From assembly GCA_966249405.1 (NCBI GenBank), contig CBINDO010000003.1, positions 1 through 64,000 of the forward strand: a DNA stretch of 64,000 nt. The letters run 5' to 3'. Source of the stretch: SZUA-265 sp966249405. Its GTDB lineage: Bacteria; Myxococcota_A; Polyangia; Polyangiales; Polyangiaceae. The translations under genes were made by a program, and so were the position numbers. The notes beneath the pieces were generated by a model that did no database searches, was not told where the DNA came from, and was given only the letters and a program-made list of their open reading frames with translations. Shown in pieces: positions 26,509-35,546 of this stretch; positions within the stretch are counted from its first letter, which is position 1; each line of letters starts with the position of its first letter.

Positions 26509-27017
26509 CCGAACATCGTCACTTGATCAGCATCTTGGTCGAAAACAGCCCTGGTGAGCTCGCGCGCATCGTGGGTCTGTTCAGCGGCCGCGGCTTCAAC
26601 ATCGATTCGCTCACGGTCAACACCACCCTCGAGCCCGACAAGTCTCGCGTCGTACTCACGACGCGCGGCGACGACCGCGTCGTCGAGCAGATCACCAAGC
26701 AGCTGAACAAACTCGTGCGCGTGCACAAGGTGCATCACGTCCAGGGCTCGGGCCACCTCGAGCGTGAGCTCGTGTTGGCGACCATCGGCTGCAAGGGCCC
26801 GGGCGGTCGTGAAGAGGCCGAGCGCTTGTTCCGCCTCGTCGGCGCGCGCGTCCTCTCGTTCTCCGCTCAAGCGTTCACCGTCGAGATGACGGGCAGTGAG
26901 GCGGAGGTCGACCATTTCCTCGAGCTGGCGCGGCCACTCGGGATCAAGAACATGGTGAGATCGGCGCCGATCGCCATCAGCAAACCGGCGGAAGAGGTAG
27001 TCGAGGGCGCGGCTTGA
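26505..27017 (+). CDS. ilvN: Acetolactate synthase small (regulatory) subunit
   Basis: This 170-aa protein begins with an ACT domain (LISILVENSPGELARIVGLF, then SGRGFNIDSLTV), where valine binds in characterised homologues. It ends with the second IlvN domain (ELVLATIGCKG, then GARVLSFSAQAFTVEMTG). It stabilises IlvB and confers valine feedback inhibition. Its ATG overlaps the ilvB stop by 4 nt. Confidence 0.95.
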   Translation: MTEHRHLISILVENSPGELARIVGLFSGRGFNIDSLTVNTTLEPDKSRVVLTTRGDDRVVEQITKQLNKLVRVHKVHHVQGSGHLERELVLATIGCKGPGGREEAERLFRLVGARVLSFSAQAFTVEMTGSEAEVDHFLELARPLGIKNMVRSAPIAISKPAEEVVEGAA

Positions 27018-27044
27018 GCCTTCACATCGTTTGAAAAAACCAGG

Positions 27045-27071
27045 GGCGGGTCTCGAAACTCGAGATCCGCC
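27045..27071. terminator. Hairpin between ilvN and the DUF2905 gene
   Basis: A 12-bp stem with one G-T wobble (GGCGGGTCTCGA / TCGAGATCCGCC) and a 3-nt loop lies 28 nt after the ilvN stop. It has no T tract on the plus strand; an A6 run (27034-27039) lies on its 5' side. It could partially end the ilv transcript or shape the DUF2905 leader. Confidence 0.4.
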
Positions 27072-27081
27072 GAGCTTCGGT

Positions 27082-27297
27082 ATGGCACCCATCGGCAAGT
27101 TTCTGGTCGTGGCTGGACTCGCGTTAGCGGTCGTAGGTGTACTGTTCCTGGTTGGGGAGAAACTCGGGTTGGGTCGCCTGCCCGGGGACATCAGCTACCG
27201 CGGTGAGAAGGTGTCTTTTCACTTCCCGATAGTGACGAGCATCGTGGTTTCGGTCGTGCTCACGGTGCTGCTCAACTTGTTCATGGGGCGGCGGTAG
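27082..27297 (+). CDS. DUF2905 small membrane protein
   Basis: This 71-aa protein has two membrane helices (FLVVAGLALAVVGVLFLVGE and FPIVTSIVVSVVLTVLLNLF) joined by the family's signature LGRLPGDISYRGEKVSFHFP. The length matches DUF2905. Function is unknown. The ATG at 27082 starts at the usual family N-terminus; the frame is open upstream to 27031 through a hairpin, which is unlikely to be coding. Confidence 0.85.
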   Translation: MAPIGKFLVVAGLALAVVGVLFLVGEKLGLGRLPGDISYRGEKVSFHFPIVTSIVVSVVLTVLLNLFMGRR

Positions 27298-27322
27298 TCT
27301 CCGCTTCGGGAGGCGTTCGGCG

Positions 27323-27379
27323 GGCTGCGGCGGGTGCAGCGAACGAACCCGCGCAGGCACCTCGCGACGCGGGCGCGGT
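27323..27379 (-). repeat. Dispersed hairpin repeat, copy 1 (stem CCGCGC/GCGCGG)
   Basis: Read on the minus strand, this copy has the 57-nt layout: A, 6-nt stem, core GCGTCGCGAGGTGCC, complementary stem, GGTTCG, then GCAGC at the end. The stem is CCGCGC/GCGCGG instead of CCGCCC/GGGCGG, a paired (compensatory) change. It lies between the DUF2905 and radD genes. Confidence 0.7.
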
Positions 27380-27534
27380 CGAGAGTGGAAGCGCTTGGCG
27401 GTTACCGCTCGTGCGCGACTGGCTCGGGCTCTCGAGTGGGACATCTCGCGTCCCACCCGCGTGTAAAGGTATCGCCCGCCGCCAACAACGGCTAGCTTAC
27501 CAATCCTCTCGCTCGACCTCACCGCCGTCAATTC

Positions 27535-29388
27535 GTGCCTACTACCCCGACGTCCAACGCTCCTTCGCCCGCGTCGCCTACGTGGGAACTGCGCGACTAT
27601 CAACGAGCGGCGGTCGAGGCGACGCTACGGCACTTTCGCGCGAGTGACGCGCCGGCGTGTCTCGTGTTACCGACCGGCGCGGGCAAGAGCCTCGTCATCG
27701 CCGAGCTCGCGAGGTTGGCGCGCGGTCGTGTGCTCGTGCTCGCGCACGTCAAGGAGTTGTGCGAACAAAACTACGAGAAGTTCTCGCGCTCTGGACTGCA
27801 AGCGGGCTTGTTCGTCGCGGGTTTGGGACGAAAGGAGGAGGCGCACGCCGTCACCTTCGCGAGTGTGCAGTCGGTGCATCGCAACTTGGAGCGCTTCGTC
27901 GCACCGATTTCGTTGTTGGTCGTCGACGAGTGTCATCGCTTGAGCGATGCGGAGGACAGCCAGTTCCAACAAGTGATCCGTCACCTGCGTCAGCGGTCGC
28001 CGCGCCTCAAGTTGTTGGGGCTGACGGCTACCCCCTACCGCCTGGGCTACGGTTGGATTTACCGGTACCACCATCGCGGCAAAGTGCGCGACACGGACAG
28101 CCAGGAACCGCCGCCCTTCGAACGCTGCGTCTACGAGGTCGGCCTGCAACACCTAATTGCGCGTGGTTACCTCACGCAGCCGACCGTCATAGACGCGCCC
28201 ATCGCCTCGTACGACTTCAGCTCGCTGACCACTGACCGATATGGTCACGCCTCCGAGAAGGCCGTCAACCAGCTGCTCGTCAAACACGCTCGAGTGACGG
28301 AGTCGATTGTCTCACAGGTGCGTGAACTCGCCGAAAATCGGCGCGGGGCGATGTTGTTCGCAGCGACCGTGGACCACGCCAAAGAGATCGCGTCGTACTT
28401 GCCCGCCGAACAGACGGGTCTGGTGCTCGGTGACACTCCGAGCGCCGAACGTGACGCCGTGATCGCCGACTTCAAGGCGCAGCGACTCAAATATCTGGTC
28501 AACGTCTCGGTGCTCACGACCGGGTTCGACGCGCCCCACGTCGATGTCATCGCGCTGCTGCGTCGCACGGAGTCCGTCAGTCTGTTTCAACAGATTGCTG
28601 GACGGGGTTTACGACTCTATCCAGGTAAGAGCGACTGTCTGATCGTGGACTACGCCGGCAGCGGCTTCAACCTGTTCCAACCCGAAGTCGGCGGACGGCG
28701 CCCGCCCGGCAGCGTCGCCGTCGTCGTCCCCTGCCCCGAGTGCGGCCACGAGAATCAGTTCTGGGGCCAAGCCGACTCCGACGGTCACGTGGTGGAACAC
28801 TACGGCAGGCGTTGCCAAGCGTTGCTGCGCCATGACGACGGTGAAGCTGCAAACGTCGAGCACTCGAGTCCGCAACCACGGGCGATGCGTACGTCGCGTG
28901 AGTACCAGTGCACCTACCGCTTCCGCTTCAAGGAGTGCGGCGCATGCGGCGCCGAGTGCGACATCGCCGCCCGCAGTTGCCCCGAGTGTGAACACGAGCT
29001 CGTCGATCCCGACGACCAACTCCGAGCCGCATTGCGCCTCAAGGATGCCACCGTCCTCCGCGTCGCCGGCATGACGTTCAGCGCCCAAGACGAACGATTG
29101 TGCATCACCTACCACGACGAAGACGGGCAAGAGCTCCGGGAGTTCTTCGACTTCAGCCACGCGGGTCAACGCGCCGTGTTCCAACGCGTGTTCACTCGCC
29201 GCTGGAACACGGCCGCGAACCCCGAAACGCGCTCGCCCGTCGACACCGCCGCCGACGCAGTACACCTCGCACGACAACTCAAACACCCAGACTTCGTCGT
29301 GGCTCGCAAGGTGAATCACTACTGGCGCGTGCAGACACGTTTGTTCGACTACGAAGGACGCTATCGGAAAGCCAACGAGCTCGGGTAA
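27535..29388 (+). CDS. radD: RadD-type SF2 helicase-like ATPase
   Basis: This 617-aa protein parallels E. coli RadD (YejH) closely along its length. It has RDYQRAAVEATLRHF, Walker A LPTGAGKS (45-52) followed by LARLARGRVLVLAHVKEL, DECH box at 131-134, GLTATPYRLGYGWIY, VSVLTTGFDAPHVDVIALLR and the QQIAGRGLRL motif VI. Zinc-binding cysteines lie in the C-terminal half (CPECGH, CGACGAECDIAARSCPEC). The C-terminus has HPDFVVARKVNHYWRV and FDYEGRYRKANEL, diagnostic of RadD. RadD acts in DNA repair and recombination-intermediate processing with SSB and RecA. The start is a GTG. About 25 residues (HDDGEAANVEHSS...) are inserted ahead of the zinc finger compared with E. coli. Confidence 0.9.
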   Translation: MPTTPTSNAPSPASPTWELRDYQRAAVEATLRHFRASDAPACLVLPTGAGKSLVIAELARLARGRVLVLAHVKELCEQNYEKFSRSGLQAGLFVAGLGRKEEAHAVTFASVQSVHRNLERFVAPISLLVVDECHRLSDAEDSQFQQVIRHLRQRSPRLKLLGLTATPYRLGYGWIYRYHHRGKVRDTDSQEPPPFERCVYEVGLQHLIARGYLTQPTVIDAPIASYDFSSLTTDRYGHASEKAVNQLLVKHARVTESIVSQVRELAENRRGAMLFAATVDHAKEIASYLPAEQTGLVLGDTPSAERDAVIADFKAQRLKYLVNVSVLTTGFDAPHVDVIALLRRTESVSLFQQIAGRGLRLYPGKSDCLIVDYAGSGFNLFQPEVGGRRPPGSVAVVVPCPECGHENQFWGQADSDGHVVEHYGRRCQALLRHDDGEAANVEHSSPQPRAMRTSREYQCTYRFRFKECGACGAECDIAARSCPECEHELVDPDDQLRAALRLKDATVLRVAGMTFSAQDERLCITYHDEDGQELREFFDFSHAGQRAVFQRVFTRRWNTAANPETRSPVDTAADAVHLARQLKHPDFVVARKVNHYWRVQTRLFDYEGRYRKANELG

Positions 29389-29845
29389 CGGACTCGAGGG
29401 TTCGACCGCTGGGCGTCCATTCCCTGCGCTTGCCCAATGCAGTTTCGCGCGCATCAACCGCCCCTACGTCGGGAGGTGCCCGGGCGGGTTCGTTTGCTCG
29501 CGTCGGCGCAGCAACGGCGGCACGCCGGCGCGCCGTGGGTCCGTGGCTCGATCGACCCGCGTTCAAACGTCTTTTCGATAGCGTTTCCTTCGGACATCAC
29601 AGCCGCGCCCAACGGCGGGTCGTTTCGCCACGCTGCACTGACGACGTGAAGTTGGGATGGAACAGCGACGACCTTCGCCTGTGTCAACCTTGCACAGACA
29701 GTCGAATTCACTCCCCACCGCTAGTGATTGACGACCGCACAAACTAAGGACCACCTCATCAGCTCGTACAACGAGCGAATCGCCCCACCGAGAGCGCGCG
29801 TGGTGTGCGTCATCGAGGGGGCGGCAGGGGAAAGGGCTTCGTGTC
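29389..29845. other. Intergenic region after radD
   Basis: The 457 bp carries hairpin repeat copy 2 (29457-29513) and otherwise no gene I can support. The promoter of the following lipoprotein gene should lie in its last ~100 bp, but no convincing -35/-10 pair stands out. Confidence 0.6.
29457..29513 (+). repeat. Dispersed hairpin repeat, copy 2 (stem CCGCCC/GGGCGG)
   Basis: The stem halves are at 29458-29463 and 29482-29487 around the core ACGTCGGGAGGTGCC. GGTTCG follows and GCAGCA closes at 29508-29513. The total length is 57 nt, as in copies 1 and 3. Confidence 0.75.
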
Positions 29846-31888
29846 ATGTTCGAATCGAGAGACGATAATCGAGCCACTCACTCATCGTCGAACCGTGTCT
29901 GGTGGGTCGTACTGAGCTTGCTCCTGACGCAGATCTGCGCGTGCAGCAGTCGGTCCGCAGTCAACACGCGAGACGAGCAGGAACAGCTGGGCCAACTGAC
30001 GCTGCCGTTGACGTACGAATCGGCGTCGGACCAGTATCGACTTGCAGCGAGCTTTCTGCTCTTCGACCATGAGGTCTCCTCGGACACGGCGGACGAACCA
30101 CTCTTGACGCTGCTCAGTGCCAGACCACCTGAACGCGCTGAACCGGAAGCCAAGGTCAAGCTGCCGCCCGGAGTCTATTGGATCGTACTGCGTGATTGGC
30201 GCTTGTACCGAGCGGAGGACGAAACGTGGTCGACGGTGGACGCCGAACCAACGACAGAGTTGCTCTCGGTGACGGTTCTTGCAGGTGAAACCAGCACCGC
30301 ACGGTTTACTTTCGTGACGGCCCCTGCGCCCGCGCCCGAGGGCGGCGACGTGGAGGTGACGTTCGAGGTCGTGCCGGGGTCGTTGTGCGGCAATGGAGTT
30401 ACCGAGGCCGAAGAAACGTGTGACGATGGCCTATTCAACGGTTTGCCGAACAAGTGCAACGCGACGTGTTCTGGACAAACAGGACCGGCACCGCTGCGCG
30501 TCGCCCCGGACGCTGAGCTCAACGGCTCGGGCACGAGCTGGGCTGATCCAATGAACGACCTGCAGGCGGCCCTCGACCAACAAAGCGAAGCTGGCGGCGG
30601 CGCGGTGTGGGTGCTGGGCGGCAGCTTTACGCGGCTGACCAGCAATGGTGAGACGCTCATCGACGTTCCCGGCAACGTGTCGTTGCTCGGCGGGTTCAGT
30701 GGCGTGGAGGCGACGCCCGACCAACGTGACCCCGACCATGAACGAACGTGGCTGAAGCGCGCGGAGGGCGCCACTCCGGTCTCGCCATTGCTCCAGATTT
30801 CTGGGGTCGACGACGTGTTGCTAGAGCGCATTGCAATCGCCGAAACGGGCGGGAACCAGGAAGACGCGACCTTGGTTGTCGATGGGAGTTCCGGCGTTGT
30901 GTTGCGCAACGTAACAACTGAAGCCAACGGCATTTGGAGTCATCTGTTTTTCGGCCGGTCGAAGGTACATATCGAGCAATCCAACCTCAATCTGACCGGA
31001 GTGATCATCGCCGTCAACGAGACGGATCTGGCCATCGTTGAAACGACGTTATCCGGAGGCTTTTTTGACGGAGCTCCTTTCGGCGGGGGTTACCTCTACG
31101 CGGTCGCTTCACGCGTGTTGCTCCAGGACGTGGTGAGCGATCGACCGCTTTCGCTCGGCGATGGGAACAAGGTCTTCCTCAACCGCACCATCGTGCGCGG
31201 CAGGTTCGATCGCACGAACATGATCAACTCGACGGGTGAGCTCACATTGGTGGGCAGTGCGTTGCTCGACACGAGGACGGGACTAGCGCCGATCACCGCC
31301 ACGTCGTTGTTCGTCTTCGACTCGACGTTCGCTGGCTTGGACGCGGCCTTCATTGGGGGTTACTACAGCGGCGCGGCGGCGATCGAAGCCGATTCCGTCG
31401 AGGTAGCCCTGAGTACGTTCTTTCAATCCATCTGTGGCGCAGTTCCACACCCGCCCGGCATCTGCGTCGCTCAGGTCTCGATAAACAATGAAGGAATCGT
31501 GCACAACACGCTGTTCGCTGGGCACGAGCAGGAGTTTCCCGGACCCGACCCGCTCACGCCCCTCGAGGCGTCCGTTGAGCCGTTGGATCAACAAAGCGCC
31601 AACTGCGCGACGTTCGACACGGCCGGATTCGAACGTTCATTGACGACGCCCGATCGAGTGTTGGCCACCAATCACCCCTGCATCGATGCGGGGGATGCGG
31701 AGCTTTTGGAGGCCTCGCGCCAACGCTTGTTTGCGCGGGTCGCAGAGTTTCTGGAGCCGCCGTTCAACGCAGACATGGCACGCTACGAAGACCCAGACTT
31801 CTGGCGTCACGCGACGGTGCGAACGGATACGTCGGAGGACACGGGCGCGCCGGACCCCGGCCGGCACTGGGAAGTCATGGCGCCGTAA
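29846..31888 (+). CDS. Lipoprotein with Cys module and right-handed beta-helix region
   Basis: This 680-aa protein has a signal RVWWVVLSLLLTQICAC with lipobox. It has an N-terminal ~170-residue beta domain and a partial DUF4215-type Cys motif (CGNGVTEAEETCDDG...KCNATC). The segment GTSWADPMNDLQAALDQ opens many parallel beta-helix surface proteins. About 300 residues of short repeating strands with isolated N, G and S turns follow. The C-terminus has the NHPCIDAGDAELL motif seen at the end of such helices. It is likely an exposed surface protein. The start ATG has only a weak purine-rich upstream region. It converges on the next lipoprotein gene. Confidence 0.75.
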   Translation: MFESRDDNRATHSSSNRVWWVVLSLLLTQICACSSRSAVNTRDEQEQLGQLTLPLTYESASDQYRLAASFLLFDHEVSSDTADEPLLTLLSARPPERAEPEAKVKLPPGVYWIVLRDWRLYRAEDETWSTVDAEPTTELLSVTVLAGETSTARFTFVTAPAPAPEGGDVEVTFEVVPGSLCGNGVTEAEETCDDGLFNGLPNKCNATCSGQTGPAPLRVAPDAELNGSGTSWADPMNDLQAALDQQSEAGGGAVWVLGGSFTRLTSNGETLIDVPGNVSLLGGFSGVEATPDQRDPDHERTWLKRAEGATPVSPLLQISGVDDVLLERIAIAETGGNQEDATLVVDGSSGVVLRNVTTEANGIWSHLFFGRSKVHIEQSNLNLTGVIIAVNETDLAIVETTLSGGFFDGAPFGGGYLYAVASRVLLQDVVSDRPLSLGDGNKVFLNRTIVRGRFDRTNMINSTGELTLVGSALLDTRTGLAPITATSLFVFDSTFAGLDAAFIGGYYSGAAAIEADSVEVALSTFFQSICGAVPHPPGICVAQVSINNEGIVHNTLFAGHEQEFPGPDPLTPLEASVEPLDQQSANCATFDTAGFERSLTTPDRVLATNHPCIDAGDAELLEASRQRLFARVAEFLEPPFNADMARYEDPDFWRHATVRTDTSEDTGAPDPGRHWEVMAP

Positions 31889-31908
31889 ACCCACGGTTCG
31901 GCTGTGTG

Positions 31909-31938
31909 CAGAGTTCGGTTCAACTGAACCGAACTCTG
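31909..31938. terminator. Repeated palindrome, copy A, at a convergent gene junction
   Basis: The arms CAGAGTTCGGTTCA and TGAACCGAACTCTG are perfect 14-mers around AC, which fold as a 12-bp stem with a 6-nt loop. It sits between two converging stops (31888 plus, 31991 minus). The same element recurs at 54854-54885. Confidence 0.7.
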
Positions 31939-31990
31939 GGGTTAGACCAACCAACCGGATGCGGCGGTCGCTTCTTCCTCATTCGCTACT

Positions 31991-34510
31991 TCAGAGCGAG
32001 AACTCGTAAGCGCCCATATCGACCGCTTCGTTCCAGATGCGTGGGTTACCGGCGCGGTCGAAGGGCACGTCTTCGGTCGTGTTTTCGTCGCCATCGAGAT
32101 CGGCGACGTCCTCTTCGAGCGCTTGAATGTCGCCCCCACCAATCAGCGGTGAGTTCACTTGCAGCCTAAAGTCTGCGTTGGTGGGGTCGACGAACAGCGG
32201 GTCGACGTTGCAGTTTCCACTCGCGCAGTTGTCGTTCTCGATGCAGCCCCCCTGAACGTCGCTGTAGACCGATGTGAAGGCTCCGTAAATCTCCGGATCT
32301 GTGTCGCCCGAGCTGTCGTTCCAAAAGATGCTGTTGGCGATGTTGACGAATGACGCTGTGAAGGCCGCAGCGCCGCCCCGCAACGCGGCGCTATTGCCGG
32401 TAAGCGTAGAGTTGGTGATCCGCGCAACGGACGAGGCGGTAAAGTAGACGGCGCCACCATCCCAAGTAGCCGTGTTGCCGTGAAGCACACTTCCTTCCAC
32501 TACGGCGGTCGACGCGTGCGCGCTGATGGCGCCTCCGTAAGTACCGGAGTTACCCTCGAGGGTGCACCCAAAGAGCAGGACAGTGGACTCCGCGGTGGCC
32601 GCGATTGCTCCGCTGTTGTCTTCGCTCGCGTTCGAGGACAACGTCGTCCCCACCAGCGTCAGCTCGCTGTCGTCGACCATCAAGGCGCCGCCCGTGTTGC
32701 CCGTGAAACTCGCGCCGACGACTCGGGTGTCAGCTCCCCCGAACACTGCCAGTGCCGCGCCGCCGACCGCCGCGTTGTCATCGAACGAGCTGCCGTCGAC
32801 GGCCGCGAGCACATCGCTCACGAACACCGCGCCGCCGGTCATCGCACTGTTACCGGACAAGACGCCGCCGGTCAGCCAGAGCGACGTGTTGTCAGCGCTG
32901 ATGGCCCCGCCGAAGATCGTCGCCGTGTTCTCCGAGAATGTGGAGTCGGTCACCTGGAGGACGCTCGTAAAATCCTGGATCGCACCTCCGGTCTGCGGGG
33001 TGGAGTTTGCAACGAACGAGCTTCCAGAGATCGAATAGGTGCTGTTCGAGCCAGAGATGGCGCCACCACCGTTGCTCGCGACGTTCAGCTCGAACGAGCT
33101 CCCGGTGACGACCATGCTGGCGTCTTGCACGGCAACGCCGCCGCCGCGCTGGGCCGTGTTGTCGGCAAAGCTGCAGCCGGTGAACGTCGGAGAAGCGAGG
33201 TTCGCAGCGCCCGTCACCAGCGCCCCGCCGCCGTTGAGCTGCGCCTGATTGTCTTCGAAGACGGTGTCGATGAAGGTCGGCGAGCCGTCAAAGATGTACG
33301 CGCCTCCTCCTTCGTATGCCGAGTTACCGACGATGCGGCAGTTTTCGACCGTGGGCGAGGTTTCGAGAATGTAGATGCCGGCGCCCATCTTGTAGGGGTG
33401 ACCGTTACCCTGAGTGATGGTGAAGCCGTCGATGCGCGCGTTGTCCGCGCCCGTAACGACGCGGTAGGAGTTTTCGAGCAACGTGTCCGGCTCGCTCGCG
33501 TCGTCGTCCCCGGCGAGGTCGCCCGAGAGGACCGTCTCGTGCGCCGCCACGTCGCGTTGCTCGCGCAGCGATTCGTTCCCCGCAAAGCCTCCGTACAGAT
33601 CTACTCCGCTCACCAGCTCGAACGTGGCGTAGTGGGGATCTTGATTGGACACGGGCACGGGTCGGTAAGTTCCCGCAGCTACCCAGACCTCACACCCACC
33701 ATTCGAAGCCGCGATCAAGGCCGTCTGCACGCTCGCAAGCGCCGCAGACCAGCTCCCGCCGCTGTTGGCGTCGTCGCCCTCGGGTGAGACGTAGAGCAAG
33801 CAGCGTTGACACTCGGGCCCCGTCCAGGCGCTCGCACACTGGCATTCGTAACTCGCGGGCTCCACCTCGTCACAGGCCTCGTGATCACCACACGGCGACC
33901 CCGCGTGCACGCACGCGCCCTGCTGGCACGTGTCGACGCCGTTGCACGCGAAGCCGTCCTCGCAAGAAGCTCCGTCTTCGGCGATCGTCCAGCCGTTCGC
34001 GTTTGCGGACGGCGCGCAGACGGCGCAGGGATCCTCCGGGTTACGCGCGCCATCGGCGTAACAATCTCCGTCGATGACGCACCCGTCGTCGCAGCTCGGT
34101 TGCGACGCCGCGTCAGACCCCTCACCGCCGTCGCTACCCAACGCAACACTGCCGTCCGTCGCGGTGCTCCCGGTTTCGCTCGCCGTGCCGGTATCGATCG
34201 TGGTGTCACCGTCCGTCGAAACGCGACCATCCGTCGCCGCGCCGCTGCTCACGACGTCCCACGTCACGTCACTCGACGTCGTCGCGACGGCGGACGTCGG
34301 TGCACGGCCGGTATTCTCGCTCGTCTCACCGCTAAGGGCGGACTCCTCCGATTCTTCACTCTCACCTCCCTGCGTGACGTTCGACGCGTCGACCGCGGCA
34401 TCGCCAGCGGCCGAGCTCGATGAACCGTCATCTCCGCAAGCGTGCGCGCCCAACGATAGAGCCAGCAAACCGAGAGAGCTACGACTACGTGCAGTTCTTG
34501 TGATCTTCAT
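31991..34510 (-). CDS. Polymorphic-membrane-protein-like beta-helix lipoprotein
   Basis: The protein has about 839 aa. The lipoprotein signal SRSSLGLLALSLGAHAC is followed by an Asp/Ser/Thr-rich region of about 100 residues. A Cys-rich zone includes CVIDGDCYADGARNPEDPCA and an EGF-like C.CASAWTGPEC. GGSWSAALASVQTALIAASN then opens a long array of short repeats of the type GG.....NS....F..N.A...GGAI. These are the Chlamydia PMP / right-handed beta-helix rhythm. The C-terminus has DPLFVDPTNADFRLQVNSP and the DMGAYEF ending found in many such proteins. It is probably surface-exposed; an adhesin or polysaccharide-binding role is speculation. The ATG at 34510 is chosen for the signal peptide. Confidence 0.82.
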   Translation of the reverse strand: MKITRTARSRSSLGLLALSLGAHACGDDGSSSSAAGDAAVDASNVTQGGESEESEESALSGETSENTGRAPTSAVATTSSDVTWDVVSSGAATDGRVSTDGDTTIDTGTASETGSTATDGSVALGSDGGEGSDAASQPSCDDGCVIDGDCYADGARNPEDPCAVCAPSANANGWTIAEDGASCEDGFACNGVDTCQQGACVHAGSPCGDHEACDEVEPASYECQCASAWTGPECQRCLLYVSPEGDDANSGGSWSAALASVQTALIAASNGGCEVWVAAGTYRPVPVSNQDPHYATFELVSGVDLYGGFAGNESLREQRDVAAHETVLSGDLAGDDDASEPDTLLENSYRVVTGADNARIDGFTITQGNGHPYKMGAGIYILETSPTVENCRIVGNSAYEGGGAYIFDGSPTFIDTVFEDNQAQLNGGGALVTGAANLASPTFTGCSFADNTAQRGGGVAVQDASMVVTGSSFELNVASNGGGAISGSNSTYSISGSSFVANSTPQTGGAIQDFTSVLQVTDSTFSENTATIFGGAISADNTSLWLTGGVLSGNSAMTGGAVFVSDVLAAVDGSSFDDNAAVGGAALAVFGGADTRVVGASFTGNTGGALMVDDSELTLVGTTLSSNASEDNSGAIAATAESTVLLFGCTLEGNSGTYGGAISAHASTAVVEGSVLHGNTATWDGGAVYFTASSVARITNSTLTGNSAALRGGAAAFTASFVNIANSIFWNDSSGDTDPEIYGAFTSVYSDVQGGCIENDNCASGNCNVDPLFVDPTNADFRLQVNSPLIGGGDIQALEEDVADLDGDENTTEDVPFDRAGNPRIWNEAVDMGAYEFSL

Positions 34511-35546
34511 TTGGAATATCCTCGACGGACTCAATACGCGCAGAGGCCACGCCTTCACTATCCCAGGAACATGGGGTATGACGCCCGAACCGCTTCGCCG
34601 CGCCTATCCCACACCAGGAGCGTCACCTGACGTCAGCGGTGGTTGGGCCTGTCGAAGGCCCCCGGCTGGCGACGGGACCCACCACGTCTCACCGCGCGAC
34701 GAAGTTACCCATGCCCCGGGCGTTTCCGTCCCAACGCAGCGATAGCTGGCGTTGCTTATGTTTGCCTCCGGGCGTTACCGCGAGGCTTTCTGCCGTGAGC
34801 CGAAGCGACTAGGCGACGGTCTCCATGTCCGGCGGATTCCACGCGAACACGAGGGACGACCGGCGCAGCAGCGACGTAACGTTCGCCGGAGCGCAACTCA
34901 ATGACGCTGCACGGATCCAACGTGCCCTCGTGAAGCAAACACGGCGCGTCGACGCAGTGTTGCTGCGCCAAACGTGCACCGGCCGCCGCGTGACCCGCGA
35001 GCAGGCGTACGAGGGCATGTTGCCGCGCCAGAGCAACGGTTAGCTCGAACTCACGCCGACGTCGAGGCTTCGATGACTGGACGTGGTGAGAAGCGTAAAC
35101 TTTCAGCGGTTTGCTGGCATTCACCCATCGCGACCACGACCGCCCCTGCGTCGCGAGGTGCCAGGGCGGGTTCGCTCACTTACGCCACCGCAGCACAAAC
35201 ACGGCGCTCTTCGCTCCAGCTCCAGGCCGCAGTCAATGGTGCAGAGAGCGACGGGAACGAGACCTCACTCGAGCACCCAGGAGGCCGTGGTCTCCGCTGC
35301 TCGATCGCCCCCACTCGCCTAACCGGCAGACGGCGTGCGCGTGTCGGGTAATCACCGGGAACGATTCCCCAAGAGTGGTAGCGTTTTCACAAACGGCTTC
35401 CGTTACGCAGTCACGGAAGTGTTCGCGCTGCAGCGTGCAGCGGCGCCTGAGTGAACACCGGGCCTGTGACCAATCGGCCGATCTCCCGGTGCGAACAGCG
35501 CGCATCATTGCTCTCCCGCTCCAGATCGGGAAGCCTGCTCGGTCCC
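34511..35546. other. Long divergent intergenic region
   Basis: About 1 kb lies between two divergent lipoprotein genes. It contains a small hairpin GGGCCT-GTCGA-AGGCCC (34645-34661) and hairpin repeat copy 3 (35139-35195). Open frames such as the one at 34756-35124 on the minus strand look like Arg/His-rich shadows without Shine-Dalgarno or family features. I see no gene. Confidence 0.6.
35139..35195 (+). repeat. Dispersed hairpin repeat, copy 3 (stem CCGCCC/GGGCGG)
   Basis: The stem halves are at 35140-35145 and 35164-35169, the core is GCGTCGCGAGGTGCC, then GGTTCGCT, and GCAGCA at 35190-35195. The total is 57 nt. This copy matches the derived consensus most closely. Confidence 0.8.

Noticed and set aside
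27034..27071. Hairpin plus A6 run considered as a minus-strand intrinsic terminator
   Set aside because: No minus-strand gene is present within several kb upstream of it on that strand, and the T run would lie 5 nt away from the stem.
34756..35124. A 122-codon minus-strand frame in the long intergenic gap
   Set aside because: It shows no start signal, no family and mixed Arg/Ala/His composition; it ends near a hairpin repeat and looks like chance.
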